Part shown: in pieces, positions 26,519 through 35,124 of the stretch
Layout of the letters: the number at the start of each line of letters is the position of its first letter
Numbering within the stretch: position 1 is the first letter of the stretch
Source of the DNA: Streptomyces sp. Ru71
GTDB taxonomy: Bacteria > Actinomycetota > Actinomycetes > Streptomycetales > Streptomycetaceae
Direction of reading: 5' to 3'
Assembly (NCBI RefSeq): GCF_002920535.1
Contig: NZ_PQSS01000013.1
Coordinates: forward strand, 62,001-126,000
Length of the DNA: 64,000 bases
Position numbers and translations under genes: made by a program
Notes under the pieces: generated by a model
The model's database searches: none
Seen by the model: the letters and a program-made list of their open reading frames with translations, nothing else
What the model was told of the DNA's origin: nothing

Positions 26519-26830
26519 TTGACCGATCCTGACATGTTCGACTGGGTGACTGCGGATATCGGCGATCTTGAAACTGTCGTGCAGGCCTTGGAGGCCGCGC
26601 GCGTCGGACACGGCTCCTGTGCAGTAATTTTCACCTTGGGGGATTCGGGTGTAGGTGGATCGTTTCTCGTGCACTCCTTCGGTGAATCGGTGAGCCTTGA
26701 GCCGATAAGAAACACAGTTCTTCGCGGAGACGGAAGTGGCTTCGTGGACTTCGAATGGTATTTGTCCAGAGTTGTGCCCTGTCTTCGCGACGTAGGCGTT
26801 TCCGGCTTCACGGTGACTGACCTCCCGTAG
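26519..26830 (+). CDS. Hypothetical protein, possible immunity-type protein (about 103 aa)
   Basis: The start is TTG at 26519 or ATG at 26533 (MFDWVTADIGDLETVVQALE). The rest reads GHGSCAVIFTLGDSGVGGSF and FEWYLSRVVPCLRDVGVSGF. It is small, acidic and soluble. Codon use is less GC-biased than that of surrounding Streptomyces genes and similar to the barstar gene upstream. Toxin loci often carry arrays of immunity genes, so an immunity role is plausible. I do not recognise the family. Confidence 0.5.
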   Translation: MTDPDMFDWVTADIGDLETVVQALEAARVGHGSCAVIFTLGDSGVGGSFLVHSFGESVSLEPIRNTVLRGDGSGFVDFEWYLSRVVPCLRDVGVSGFTVTDLP

Positions 26831-26877
26831 GTAATTTGCTGGCAAATGGGTTGTATGGTGTCAGGGTCTCGCCCGGA

Positions 26878-26985
26878 TTGTCTCTTAAATGATCGAATTG
26901 CCGAGTCGGTCAACTTTTTCTGGGGCTCTGCCCGCAGAGGGGACGTTGCAGAAGCGGCCAATACCGAGCATGGCGTGACGAACGT
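26878..26985 (-). pseudogene. End fragment of the 21571-type IS5 element
   Basis: TTGTCTCTTAAATGATC followed by GAAGCGGCCAATACCGAGCA aligns with the left end and transposase 3' end at 21520-21625 (TTGTCCCGTAAATGATC ... GATGCCGAGCATGGCGTG). About 110 bp survive, with many substitutions. It is an old relic in the same orientation. Confidence 0.5.
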
Positions 26986-27006
26986 GCGATCTGAACTGGG
27001 AGCAGA

Positions 27007-27255
27007 TGAACCGCTTCGTCCGTGGTGTGTGGGCCGGGGCCATCCGCTATCACGCGGGCCGGTACTGGGTGTACTTCAACACCCAGGCGGGGGCTTCTTC
27101 ATGACGTCGGCCCCCTCGCCGTCCGGGCCGTGGCATCCGCTGACGGTGGTGTGGCGGACCTCCGGCTAGGAGACCCATGCCCGTTCTGGGACGACGCCGG
27201 CCAGGGCTACCTGGTCACCAGCCACTACTCGGACAGCTACAAGATCAACATGTCA
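27007..27255 (+). pseudogene. GH43 glycoside hydrolase fragment, frameshifted
   Basis: Pieces in different plus-strand frames give MNRFVRGVWAGAIRYHAGRY-WVYFNT, then GFFMTSAPSPSGPWHPLTVV, then DPCPFWDDAGQGYLVTSHYS. Together they match the second blade region of GH43 beta-xylosidases/arabinanases (W-A-P-x-I-R-Y-H ... D-P-x-P-F-x-D-D-D-G). At least two indels are present and both ends are lost. Confidence 0.6.
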
Positions 27256-27366
27256 GGACCTGCCCTCTCCCGGCCCCGCCACCAGCGGATGACCGAAGGC
27301 TGGCGGCGACGCTGAGCATGGCATCGCGTTCATGAACATCCAACCCCTCACGGATACGCAAGCGAG

Positions 27367-27390
27367 CCCGGACCGATCAGTCGGTCCGGG
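27367..27390 (-). terminator. Terminator of the NACHT gene
   Basis: A perfect 10-bp stem CCCGGACCGA / TCGGTCCGGG with loop TCAG, 48 bp beyond the stop of the minus-strand NACHT gene. Confidence 0.6.
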
Positions 27391-27438
27391 TGTTACTGGG
27401 CGCTTGAGTTGGCCGTTTTAGCCGATCCGCCCGTGCGC

Positions 27439-29535
27439 CTAGGAGACGTCCCGGCGGGCCAGATGGCGTTGCAGGGTGAGGTGGCGGAATTGGTAGACGG
27501 TACCTACACGGCGCAGGACTCCCCGGCGTACGTGAGCGTCTGCCAGGAAGCGCATCAGACGCCATGGGAGACGCCGTTGGGCGGCCAGCAGCATGCGTGC
27601 CGTTGAGTATCGCCACCACATTGCACCGCCTGTGGCCAGAAAAGTACCGAAGGCCAGGCCGCACAGGACTCCAAGCTGCCAACGGGTACCGAGTCCGACG
27701 ACGGAGCCGGCAGCGAGGGCGCCGGTGATCCACAGGCCGATGAACACCCGGCGGTCGACGGTCAGGAGATCATGCGGACTGAGCGCGGCGGAAGTTGTAG
27801 GGACGCCGGCGCTCAACCCGCCCGCGAGACCACCGACCAGGGCGGCACCCACCGCGGTCGTGACCGCGTTCCACAGGCCGAACGGCAGGCCGAGTACCAG
27901 CCCAGCCACGAGCCCGGAGCCGGCTCCCACAACGACGAAGATGTTGGGCAGCCAGCCAATGCGGATGTTGGGCCCCGAGTGCTCGTGCACAGGGGTGAAC
28001 AGGGCGCCTGCCGTGGCGCTGGCGCAGAGGAGGGCCACCACCAGGATGCCGCCGCCCAGCACCGGCCAGCCAAGGAGGAGACCGGCGAGCAGGCTGGTGA
28101 GCAGGCCGGCGAAACCGAGTGCGAGTATCAGACGGCGGGTCGGGAAGGACGCCGAAAGCTGCCACCAGGCGATGTGAGGACTGCCGGCCAGAGTGTCCTC
28201 CAAGTGACGGGCGAGGAAGGCCAGATATCGCTCGGCCTGCTCCAGACTCCAGGGGCAGGGGTGGGAGGGGTGGGGGCGGTAGGCAGCCGGAAGGAACGCG
28301 CGGAAAAGGTGATGTTCAACAGCGGCCCGGGAGGACCGGTCGATGTCGAGGAGGGCGTCGGGGTGGGGGATCTCAGCGGTTGATTCGCCCGGACGCGGGT
28401 TGTAGATGGTACGGGCCAGGAAGAGTCCGAGCGGGGTGCTCAGTGCCTGCGCCAGCGGCGAGCCGGGGTCGTCCTGCAGCGCGTTCGCTGTCCTGGACCA
28501 GCGGCCGGCGTTCCGGCCGGTTCCCTCCCCGGCGTCCCGGCTCAGGTAAGCGGTGGCCACGGCGGCGTTGAGGGGCTTGAGGACGATCCCGGCAACGCCG
28601 TTCAGCCGTACGACGGTGGCGTTCCGTGCCGGTGCGAGGGCCTGCCCGTATTCTGCGGTGCGGCTGGACAGAACGAGTGGGTGCTGGGCAGGAAGCGCCT
28701 CGTTGAGCGACTGCAGGGCGTGGGGACGGACAGCACGGGGCAGCTCGTCCAGACCGTCGAAGAGAGGGATCACTAACCCGTTGTCGATCAAGGCGCGGGC
28801 CAGGGAGTCGTCCCGCAGCCCGGATCCCGCGCCGATGCCTGCGGCGGGGGATCCAAGCATCGGATACTCCCGGATCAGCTGGTGGGTCATCCAGGCGCGC
28901 AGGTCCTGGCGCGTCGGGTCGAAGGTAGCCAAGGGGAACAGAAACGGCAGGGGGCCGCCTGGCTCGCGGTGAGCAGGGCTGAGCAACGCAAGCAGGAGCC
29001 GGATCAACAGCATCGTCTTGCCGGCGCCCGGCTCCCCAAGAACCACAAGTCTGCGTGTCGGGATGCGCTGGAGGAAGACCTCCTCGATGTCGTTCCCTGA
29101 GCCGTTGAGCCCCTCGGGGCCGTCGGCCCAGCGGCTGGGATCGTTCGACGGGCCGCCGGGGGCTTGCTCAGCAGCGGCGCGCAACAGGGCCCAGTCTTCC
29201 GCCGAGTCGGGATCGGCCGCCTCCCATGCAACGGGCAGCGGGTACGGATCGTTCAGTCGCCGGACCCGGGTCTCCGCCTCCCACTGGCGCCGCGCCGCTT
29301 CTGCCAGCATGTCAGCGGCTTCCCCGAGTGAGACACTGCCGGGTCCCGGTGTTCCCCACCGCAGCCGGAAGGCTGTAAACACCAGCGGCGGCAGGCCCAG
29401 CAGCGCGGTCACCACACCGATCACCTTGCCCACGGCGTCGACCCGGTCCACGCCCCAAGCCCACAGGACTCCGGTCACGGCCAGCAGCACCACCGCCACG
29501 TACAACCGACTCAGCCACCGCGTTCCCCCGCCCAT
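27439..29535 (-). CDS. Membrane-anchored NACHT-domain STAND NTPase
   Basis: 698 residues. Two N-terminal transmembrane helices (residues about 8-28 and 38-56) are followed by a cytosolic NACHT module. The Walker A is GEPGAGKT (167-174), Walker B is LVIPLFDGLDEL (254-265), and a sensor-like VLSSRTAEY follows. The C-terminal 230 residues hold about six more hydrophobic helices in pairs (LVAGLVLGLPFGLWNAVTTA and others), then a soluble tail RHLTLQRHLARRDVS. NACHT proteins act as nucleotide-driven switches, and several bacterial groups are antiphage systems. No effector domain that I know is attached, so the membrane region may be the effector. It is a single gene with its own terminator. Confidence 0.85.
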   Translation of the reverse strand: MGGGTRWLSRLYVAVVLLAVTGVLWAWGVDRVDAVGKVIGVVTALLGLPPLVFTAFRLRWGTPGPGSVSLGEAADMLAEAARRQWEAETRVRRLNDPYPLPVAWEAADPDSAEDWALLRAAAEQAPGGPSNDPSRWADGPEGLNGSGNDIEEVFLQRIPTRRLVVLGEPGAGKTMLLIRLLLALLSPAHREPGGPLPFLFPLATFDPTRQDLRAWMTHQLIREYPMLGSPAAGIGAGSGLRDDSLARALIDNGLVIPLFDGLDELPRAVRPHALQSLNEALPAQHPLVLSSRTAEYGQALAPARNATVVRLNGVAGIVLKPLNAAVATAYLSRDAGEGTGRNAGRWSRTANALQDDPGSPLAQALSTPLGLFLARTIYNPRPGESTAEIPHPDALLDIDRSSRAAVEHHLFRAFLPAAYRPHPSHPCPWSLEQAERYLAFLARHLEDTLAGSPHIAWWQLSASFPTRRLILALGFAGLLTSLLAGLLLGWPVLGGGILVVALLCASATAGALFTPVHEHSGPNIRIGWLPNIFVVVGAGSGLVAGLVLGLPFGLWNAVTTAVGAALVGGLAGGLSAGVPTTSAALSPHDLLTVDRRVFIGLWITGALAAGSVVGLGTRWQLGVLCGLAFGTFLATGGAMWWRYSTARMLLAAQRRLPWRLMRFLADAHVRRGVLRRVGTVYQFRHLTLQRHLARRDVS

Positions 29536-29842
29536 GCCCCAGGTCCTTTACTCCGCGCCGTCCGGTCCCACTCGATCTTGCCGCAGGGGGAAGGCTGGTA
29601 GTGAGAGACCTACCGGAGAGGCATACCTCTCGTCCAAGGAGCCTTCACAGGGTCGCCAAGGCGCCTGCTCCGCTCACGTCACGACCTCAGTTGTGAGGGT
29701 GACGAGGTACCTCGACACCTACGCCGAGCGTCACACCGAAGTCCTCGATCACCCAGCGCACAGCCCGCCAAGCAAAGCGCTCACTCGCCAACCGAAGCGC
29801 TCAGTCACACCGGGCTCGCGGGCTGCTCGGGGCGCGCGGCTG

Positions 29843-30345
29843 CTACAGGTCGAACTCGAGGTGCTCGATGTCCGTGAAGCGGACCTCCTCCAGCTGGCCG
29901 GCACGGCGGCCGCCGTCCTGGAAGTACACCTCCCTGAGCGCTTCGGCCGCGATCTCCTGGAGCCGGGCGTCGCTGGCGCCGGCCTCCTGGGGCTCGAAGA
30001 GGCGTGCGGCGTAGACGGGCGGCAGGGCGACGGTCAGATGCCGGATGCGGTCCTCGTCCGTCGACTCGATCAGCGCGGTGTAGCCCAAGCGGGCCCGCGT
30101 GTCGATGACGATGCCGCCCGTGCTCGCCGCCCTGGCCTTGGCCCGGATCTGCGGCTGCCACCGCCTCTTCACCTCGCGCTCCAGGCGCGCGGTGAGATCG
30201 GGTCGGCCGATGCAGCGCGGTCATCAGCTCCCGGCCCGTCATCGCGGTCGATCCGCGCGGCGTCATCACCCGCGACGCGTACACCCCGAGCAGCCGGGCG
30301 AGTTCCGTCGACGACAGCGCCGACGCCGCCCGCGCCCGAGTGGAG
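29843..30345 (-). pseudogene. Frameshifted gene with HTH-like start, unknown family
   Basis: The minus strand reads SSTELARLLGVYASRVMTPR, then GRELMTALHRP; after a one-base shift at about 30215 it continues DLTARLEREVKRRWQPQIRA-KAR, GYTALIESTDEDRIRHLTVA and EVRFTDIEHLEFDL. The two halves form a natural protein of about 170 residues, a DNA-binding-like start and an unknown C-domain. The 5' end is lost at the junction with the DUF5753 fragment. I do not recognise the family. Confidence 0.5.
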
Positions 30346-30669
30346 CAGTCCCACATCATCCGCCAGCCAGGCCACCGGTTCGTCGTCGTCATCGAGGAGG
30401 CGGCCCCGCACTACCAGGTCTGCAACGCCGATGGGATGGCCGCCCAGCTCGGCCACCTGCCGACGGCCGGCGCCCTACCGCAGGTGTCCCTCGGTATCAT
30501 CCCGAGCCGTACCGCCGAGCGCACGCAGTGGCCCCGGGAGACCTTCCACATCTACGACGACCAGCTCGTCTCGGTCGAACTCGTCTCGGCCCGGGTGCGA
30601 ATCACCCAGCCCTCCGAAATCGCCCTCTACCTGCGTGTCTTCGAGGAGCTGCGCACCGTGGCCGTGTAG
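30346..30669 (+). pseudogene. DUF5753 (Scr1-type antitoxin-like regulator) C-terminal fragment
   Basis: The frame contains QPGHRFVVVIEEAAPHYQVC, AQLGHLPTAGALPQVSLGII and WPRETFHIYDDQLVSVELVS, then SEIALYLRVFEEL. This is the C-terminal sensor half of XRE-DUF5753 regulators (normally about 280 residues). The N-terminal XRE helix-turn-helix is missing, so it cannot bind DNA. These regulators are usually paired with a DUF397 protein, which is absent here. Confidence 0.7.
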
Positions 30670-30764
30670 GGCGCGGACGCTCGCGCCCTGATCGTCCCCG
30701 CCATCGAGGCCCTGCACTTACCACCGTCAGCGGACGAGAGCCGGTCTGTTCAGCCTCGCAATGC

Positions 30765-30840
30765 GCCGCGATACCCGCGTCCCGCGCCCTGCATCGTCCA
30801 CGGGACCGCCACCCTCGCCTCGATCCGGCTCCGCCCATGA
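30765..30840 (+). pseudogene. Second IS5-family transposase tail relic
   Basis: The codons IVHGTATLASIRLRP-stop parallel VFTGTVTLASIRLWLKP at 6626 and are preceded by a mutated RYDKRA block. It is a short, decayed remnant of the same IS type. Confidence 0.45.
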
Positions 30841-30860
30841 TCAGCCGGACACCCTCCAAC

Positions 30861-30905
30861 CGTGCGGCCCCCTCTTGGTTGGTTCTCAGCACAGGGGGCC
30901 GCACG
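30861..30905. terminator. 13-bp stem hairpin
   Basis: CGTGCGGCCCCCT / AGGGGGCCGCACG with a 19-nt loop, between gene debris and the cassette starting at 31200. It may insulate that cassette. The interval 30906-31199 shows no gene. Confidence 0.5.
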
Positions 30906-31199
30906 GGAGCGCGGCGTCGAAGGGCGCCTATGCCTTCCATGATGACTGATGCCGTAGCGCCAAGGGGTGAAAGTGATGTATCCGCCCCAAAGTGCTGAAT
31001 TTGCTGAGTTCTGGCTCCGTGATCAGGGTGGCGGGGGGTAGCGCACCGTGGCGCATCAGGCCATTGTTCCGTAACTCCTTGATCACGTGGCGTGGCAAGC
31101 CAAGGTGGGGTCATTCTGGCGGTCCTTCCTGATGGCGCTTCAGCACCGCCTGCAGGAAGGGAAGTTACTGCCTACCGTCATCACAGAAACCTTGAGCGC

Positions 31200-31430
31200 A
31201 TGTCGAAGAAGGTGGTGACCGCCGCCGTCCTGGCGGTGGTCCTCACATGGAGCACGGTCATGATCGTGCTGGGACATGCGGCTGCGGCCGCGGTCCTACT
31301 GCCCTCCCTGGGCCTGCTCGTTCAGCAGATCGTCCAGGCCATCACGGCATACGACCGCCCTGGTCGCACCGCCGCTGACCCCATCGACGCCGCCCCCGCC
31401 GGACACGACGGCGAGGAGGCGGCACGGTGA
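31200..31430 (+). CDS. Small two-helix membrane protein (76 aa)
   Basis: ATG at 31200; an upstream in-frame start at 31092 is less likely because its extension is not protein-like. The product has two hydrophobic segments (VVTAAVLAVVLTWSTVMIVL and AAAAAVLLPSLGLLVQQIVQ) and a charged tail. The TGA (31428-31430) overlaps the GTG of the next gene in a GTGA arrangement, so the two are translationally coupled. The family resembles small membrane proteins found before HTH regulators in Streptomyces; function unknown. Confidence 0.65.
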   Translation: MSKKVVTAAVLAVVLTWSTVMIVLGHAAAAAVLLPSLGLLVQQIVQAITAYDRPGRTAADPIDAAPAGHDGEEAAR

Positions 31431-32311
31431 CGCACTCCCAAGAGGCACAACCCCCGCCAGTACCCACGGCCAGACGTGGCCGGCCTCCAGCACCCATCTC
31501 CCCAGCCGCCGGCCCATCCCACCGCGCCTGGCTCGAACCCGTACGCAGTGTCCTGTTCGCCAGCGGCCTGACCCTCGACGACCTCGTCGACCGCTCCGGG
31601 TACTCCAAGACCCGCATCAGCGAACTCCTTCGGGGCAACGGCTACTACCCACCATGGGAGATCACCTTCAGCGTCACTCGCGCCCTGGGTCTGCCCACCC
31701 AGCCCCTGCGCCGACTGTGGACCGCAGCTGCCCGCGAAGCCCACAAGGACAACGACTGGATCCGCCGTTCCATAAAGCAGGTCGCCCACGACGGCGAAGC
31801 CCCGCCCCTGCCTTACCGGGCACTCACCGAGGACGTCCAGGACACCTACACCTCCTACGCGCGCGCCTTCCTCCTCACAGACCAACGCGCCCGGTGGGTG
31901 GTCGCCGAAGCCTTCGACATCCTCTGGCTGTACTGGAACCAGGCCGCCGCCAGCGCAAACGTCTACCGCTACACCTGGCGCCTGTTCCGCTCCCGCGTCA
32001 TGATCCGCGCCGCCCGCCACACCGACGGCCGTCCCGACCTGCGCGCCGCCGTCTTCTCCACCAGCGAGGTCCACGACCACACCACAGACCCCGGCCACTT
32101 CGTCGGCCTGACCGAGCTCATCGACCTGTTCAGCGCCATCACCCGCCTGCCCACCGACCAGATGGACCTTGCCGTCCTGCGCTACCTGTGCGGAATGCCC
32201 GACGACCAGATCGCCCACACCCTCGGCATCACCCCCGCCCTCACCCACGCCGTCGACCACCACGCCCGCGCCACCATCGAAACCATCATCAGCACCCCGA
32301 ACCCGGAGTAA
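31427..32311 (+). CDS. Regulator with N-terminal XRE-like HTH and C-terminal sigma-4-like HTH
   Basis: GTG at 31427, 294 residues. Residues about 40-90 form an XRE-type helix-turn-helix (ASGLTLDDLVDRSGYSKTRI, SELLRGNGYYPPWE). The middle is helical (AFLLTDQRARWVVAEAFDIL). The end resembles sigma-70 region 4: LPTDQMDLAVLRYLCGMPDD, then IAHTLGITPALTHAVDHHAR. Two DNA-binding motifs of different type at opposite ends are unusual for a protein of this size. It may be an unusual sigma-like or anti-terminator-like regulator (inference). It is coupled upstream to the small membrane protein and followed 10 bp later by the next gene. Confidence 0.7.
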   Translation: MTHSQEAQPPPVPTARRGRPPAPISPAAGPSHRAWLEPVRSVLFASGLTLDDLVDRSGYSKTRISELLRGNGYYPPWEITFSVTRALGLPTQPLRRLWTAAAREAHKDNDWIRRSIKQVAHDGEAPPLPYRALTEDVQDTYTSYARAFLLTDQRARWVVAEAFDILWLYWNQAAASANVYRYTWRLFRSRVMIRAARHTDGRPDLRAAVFSTSEVHDHTTDPGHFVGLTELIDLFSAITRLPTDQMDLAVLRYLCGMPDDQIAHTLGITPALTHAVDHHARATIETIISTPNPE

Positions 32312-32320
32312 CCGCGCGCC

Positions 32321-33133
32321 ATGCCTGCCATCGACCAGCTCCTCGCCCGCGCCCGTCTCCACCCCCAGCCCAACGTCCCCGACGACACCGTCCCCTACGA
32401 AGACACCCCCTACCCCACCGACCTGCCACCGGCCAGCCCCCGGCCCAGCACCACCGAACTCCCCGACCAGGCCGCAGCTGACCACCTACGTGCGCTGTGC
32501 GAGACAGCCATCGCCACCCTCACCCCGAACACACTGGACTTCCTCACCGACCAGATCCCCGACCTGCACTCAGCCTGGCTACTGGGCTGCGCCCTGCACG
32601 TCGCCGGCATCGAAGACGGCGCCCGATTCTGGTGGCAATACGCCGCAGGCGACGGCCACGCCCTGGCCTGCTACTCCCTGTTCCTCTACCACCAAGCCCG
32701 CGCTGAACAGCACGCGGCGGACTTCTACCGCTGCCAGACCCAACTGGAGACCACCATCCACACCGACACGCTCACGGTGGCCGGCACCTGCCCACCCCAG
32801 GAGATCCGCTTCGACGCCAGCCTCCCCACGCTCCTGCGCACCCTCAGCCGGCTCGCCACGGCTCCCGGAGCCACTCCCCGGCGCCGCCGCCACCGCATCA
32901 TCGCCCTGACAAACTACGTCGCGGAGACTGTCACCCGCCACTACAGGCGCCATCCCAACGTGGAGCTCCCCATCCCCGAGCCCCGCTTCGCCGACCGCGT
33001 CGAATGGCTCTTGACTGCCACACTGCCCTGGCCGAGACACACCAGGCCATCCCGCACCCCCGGACCAGCACTGCCTGCCAGGCGTACAGCACGCCCTCCC
33101 CATGACCCGGCAGCGGCGGCCACCAGGAAGTAG
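32321..33133 (+). CDS. Hypothetical protein, third gene of the cassette (270 aa)
   Basis: ATG at 32321, 10 bp after the regulator. Residues about 50-190 are an alpha-helical, TPR-like region (DLHSAWLLGCALHVAGIEDG, FWWQYAAGDGHALACYSLFL). This is the pattern of helical-repeat partner proteins that occur beside such regulators. The last 40 residues are basic and Pro-rich and may be read-through beyond an ancestral stop, since the downstream DNA is debris. No catalytic motif. Confidence 0.65.
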   Translation: MPAIDQLLARARLHPQPNVPDDTVPYEDTPYPTDLPPASPRPSTTELPDQAAADHLRALCETAIATLTPNTLDFLTDQIPDLHSAWLLGCALHVAGIEDGARFWWQYAAGDGHALACYSLFLYHQARAEQHAADFYRCQTQLETTIHTDTLTVAGTCPPQEIRFDASLPTLLRTLSRLATAPGATPRRRRHRIIALTNYVAETVTRHYRRHPNVELPIPEPRFADRVEWLLTATLPWPRHTRPSRTPGPALPARRTARPPHDPAAAATRK

Positions 33134-33179
33134 TGGACATCCAGCCACGAGCCATGGTCTGCCGGGTGGCCACAGGATC

Positions 33180-33541
33180 GGAGGTTGGGGTTGGGCGTCG
33201 GGCGAGCCTTGGAAGGCGTCTTCGACTTCGCGCCAGGACCGGCCGTCGGCGTCCCCGTGCTCGGGCCCGTCGAGTCCGGGATCGGTGATTAGCGGCAAGT
33301 CGAGCGCTTCAGCGAGGATGGTGCCGGTCTCATGGACGCGTGGCCGGGTCCCAGCACGCACGGCGTCGAAGACCGACCCGCCGCCCTGTGCCTCTGCGGC
33401 GAGGTGGGCGGCCAACAGATGCGCCTGGTGGTGGCCGGTGCTGGTGAGTCCGGTGCAAGTTTTGGGGCCGCCGACGCGTCCTTCGACGTTGCACCGGGCT
33501 TGGCTGTGGCGGGCAATGACCAGCCGCGCCGTGACAGTCAC
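33180..33541 (-). pseudogene. Histidine-phosphatase-family fragment
   Basis: GTG at 33541 gives TARLVIARHSQARCNVEGRV, CTGLTSTGHHQAHLLAAHLA, VHETGTILAEALDLPLITDP and GRSWREVEDAFQGSPDAQ. This is the first half of a phosphoglycerate-mutase-like phosphatase, with the catalytic His in ARHSQ (usually RHG). The second half with the later catalytic His is missing. The tail runs into unrelated sequence. Confidence 0.65.
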
Positions 33542-33551
33542 CGCGTTGCTC

Positions 33552-33815
33552 TCAGAGGGTGGCGGCGAGCTTGTCCGCCGTGTGCAGGGTGAGGGCGGCC
33601 AGGGTGAGGGTGGGGTTGGCGGTGCCAGCAGTGGGGAAGACCGCGGAGCCGACGACCCAGAGGTTGGAATGGGCGTGGGAGAGGCCGTCGGCGTTGACGA
33701 CGGCGGTAGCTCGGTCGGCGCCCATGCGAGTGGTGCCCGTTGGGTGGCCTGCGCCGTTGTACTTGAGCGTCGGCTGCAGGGGGTCGATGTCCTCGGCGCC
33801 GGCGGTGTCCGGCAC
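33552..33815 (-). pseudogene. GMC oxidoreductase, C-terminal fragment
   Basis: The frame YNGAGHPTGTTRMGADRATA, then NLWVVGSAVFPTAGTANPTL and LAALTLHTADKLAATL is the last 80 residues of GMC flavoenzymes, holding the catalytic His (GH-P-T-G-T-x-RMG) and the FAD-contact motif. The N-terminal 400 residues are lost. It lies 10 bp upstream of the histidine-phosphatase fragment. Confidence 0.75.
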
Positions 33816-33870
33816 TGCGCCTGGTCCTGGTCAGTAGCCAAGGGTAGTGGGCTGAGGATTTGGTTTAGTT

Positions 33871-33954
33871 TGCCGGAGATGGCGCCCGGGGCGCGGACAG
33901 CAGCGCGCTAGCGTTCCACTCATTGACGCCAGCGCGCTGGGCGCCCCTCCGGCA
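33871..33954. repeat. Imperfect long inverted repeat with a nested CAGCGCGCT repeat
   Basis: TGCCGGAGATGGCGCCC (33871-33887) and GGGCGCCCCTCCGGCA (33939-33954) pair with a small mismatch. Inside, CAGCGCGCT occurs twice, once before and once after a 20-nt loop. It could be an IS end, a recombination site or a terminator; I cannot decide. The surrounding 33816-34013 has no gene. Confidence 0.4.
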
Positions 33955-34013
33955 GAACTTCTCGACTTCGAAGGCAACCCCGTCTGCTTGCCGTCAACCG
34001 TCACCTGCCTGCG

Positions 34014-34367
34014 TCATGGTTGGGCCAATCGAGCAGCCAAGTCCGCGGCTTCTCCCGTGCGCTGGCCGAGGACCCGCAGGACCTCGGTTGTGATCTTTAC
34101 GGCTTCCGCTCGCCGCTCCCGCAGCCGCGCAAGCAGCGCCTGAAGTTGCCCGATTAGGCGGGGAATGTGGGGCCTATAGGCCGTTCGAGGTATGCCGCTT
34201 GCCCGCCGTTCGTACTCGGACGGGCAAGCGGTTATCCGCCTGGGACAGAGGACTTGGCGTGGTCTGAACATAGCTCTGTAGTGGTGCGCTGCCCAGAGTC
34301 TTACTCTCTCGCGGGGAAACCCGTGCGTGCATTGCGTCGCGCAGGCGCGGTTACCTGCCGGGCGCAA
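34014..34367 (-). pseudogene. Unrecognised fragment with a coiled-coil-like C-terminus
   Basis: Only the last 50 residues look like protein: RLIGQLQALLARLRERRAEA, then VLRVLGQRTGEAADLAARLA, an amphipathic helix. The preceding 65 residues are low-quality sequence. It is probably the end of a lost gene. The spacer 34368-34491 shows nothing. Confidence 0.25.
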
Positions 34368-34491
34368 CTAACGATTGCGCCGTAGAAAACGGAGCCTTGA
34401 AGCCCAGGACGTCGCACGCTTGGATGCGTCCTACGTGGAGGTCGGAGACCATCGGCCACCGACCTCCAATCCAGTCATGCTCTAGGGCTCG

Positions 34492-35124
34492 TCAATCGGT
34501 GACGGAATACTTGATCATCGCCCCATCCGGGAGATCTCGGATCTGGACAGCGAGTTCCGCGCGCAGTCTCATCCCTTTTGAGGATTCCAGTGCATGGAGG
34601 TTTTCTACCTCGTACTCTCCTCCAAGTACGAATGGAGTCTTGGGTAGGAGGCGGAACCCCTCAAGAATGGGCCCATTCCTGACCTGCCAGTCGTGCGCCA
34701 AGGGGAACCCGGTCTCGACTTCGAAGTCGGCAAGTAGGCGGCTTGCCCATTCGTCGATACTGGAAGCCATGGGAAGTCCCTCGCCCGTCTCCGGATCGAA
34801 CGAAAAGACGGTTCCGTCCTTCGCTGCGAACTGCCCACCGAAGATGTCTTCAGCGAAGAAGAGGTAGCTATCTGCCATGCCTCTGTACCTGGAACGCCAA
34901 AGCTCTGAATGGTTCCATCTTTCGAGGTCCATTGCGCCCGTTGTCGAGCGCGTTGGAAATACATGCAATGCCGACTCGAAAGCGTAGAAACCGTTCACTG
35001 TCTCCAGTACTTCTGACAGCTCATCGCCCAGACGGCCAAGAGTGCTGCTCAGCTCAAACGGGCGGTTGTCTGATGACAGTGGCGGCGTGGCAAGCGCGAG
35101 GAGTTTCCTGGTCGAGTCTCGCAT
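34492..35124 (-). CDS. SMI1/KNR4-family immunity protein
   Basis: The ATG at 35124 overlaps the toxin stop (TAATG), a classical coupled toxin-immunity junction. The 210 residues follow the SMI1/KNR4 pattern: SEVLETVNGFYAFESALHVF, ADSYLFFAEDIFGGQFAAKD and GTVFSFDPETGEGLPMASSI, then a WASRLLADFE helix. In polymorphic toxin loci this superfamily is a common immunity class, so it should neutralise the C-terminal DNase of the RHS protein in the producing cell. Codon use is less GC-rich than that of the RHS gene body, as often seen for exchangeable toxin-immunity tips. Confidence 0.85.
   Translation of the reverse strand: MRDSTRKLLALATPPLSSDNRPFELSSTLGRLGDELSEVLETVNGFYAFESALHVFPTRSTTGAMDLERWNHSELWRSRYRGMADSYLFFAEDIFGGQFAAKDGTVFSFDPETGEGLPMASSIDEWASRLLADFEVETGFPLAHDWQVRNGPILEGFRLLPKTPFVLGGEYEVENLHALESSKGMRLRAELAVQIRDLPDGAMIKYSVTD

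Noticed and set aside
33871..33954. attC-like integron site
   Set aside because: There is no integron integrase and the core GTTRRRY sites are missing; recorded only as an inverted repeat.
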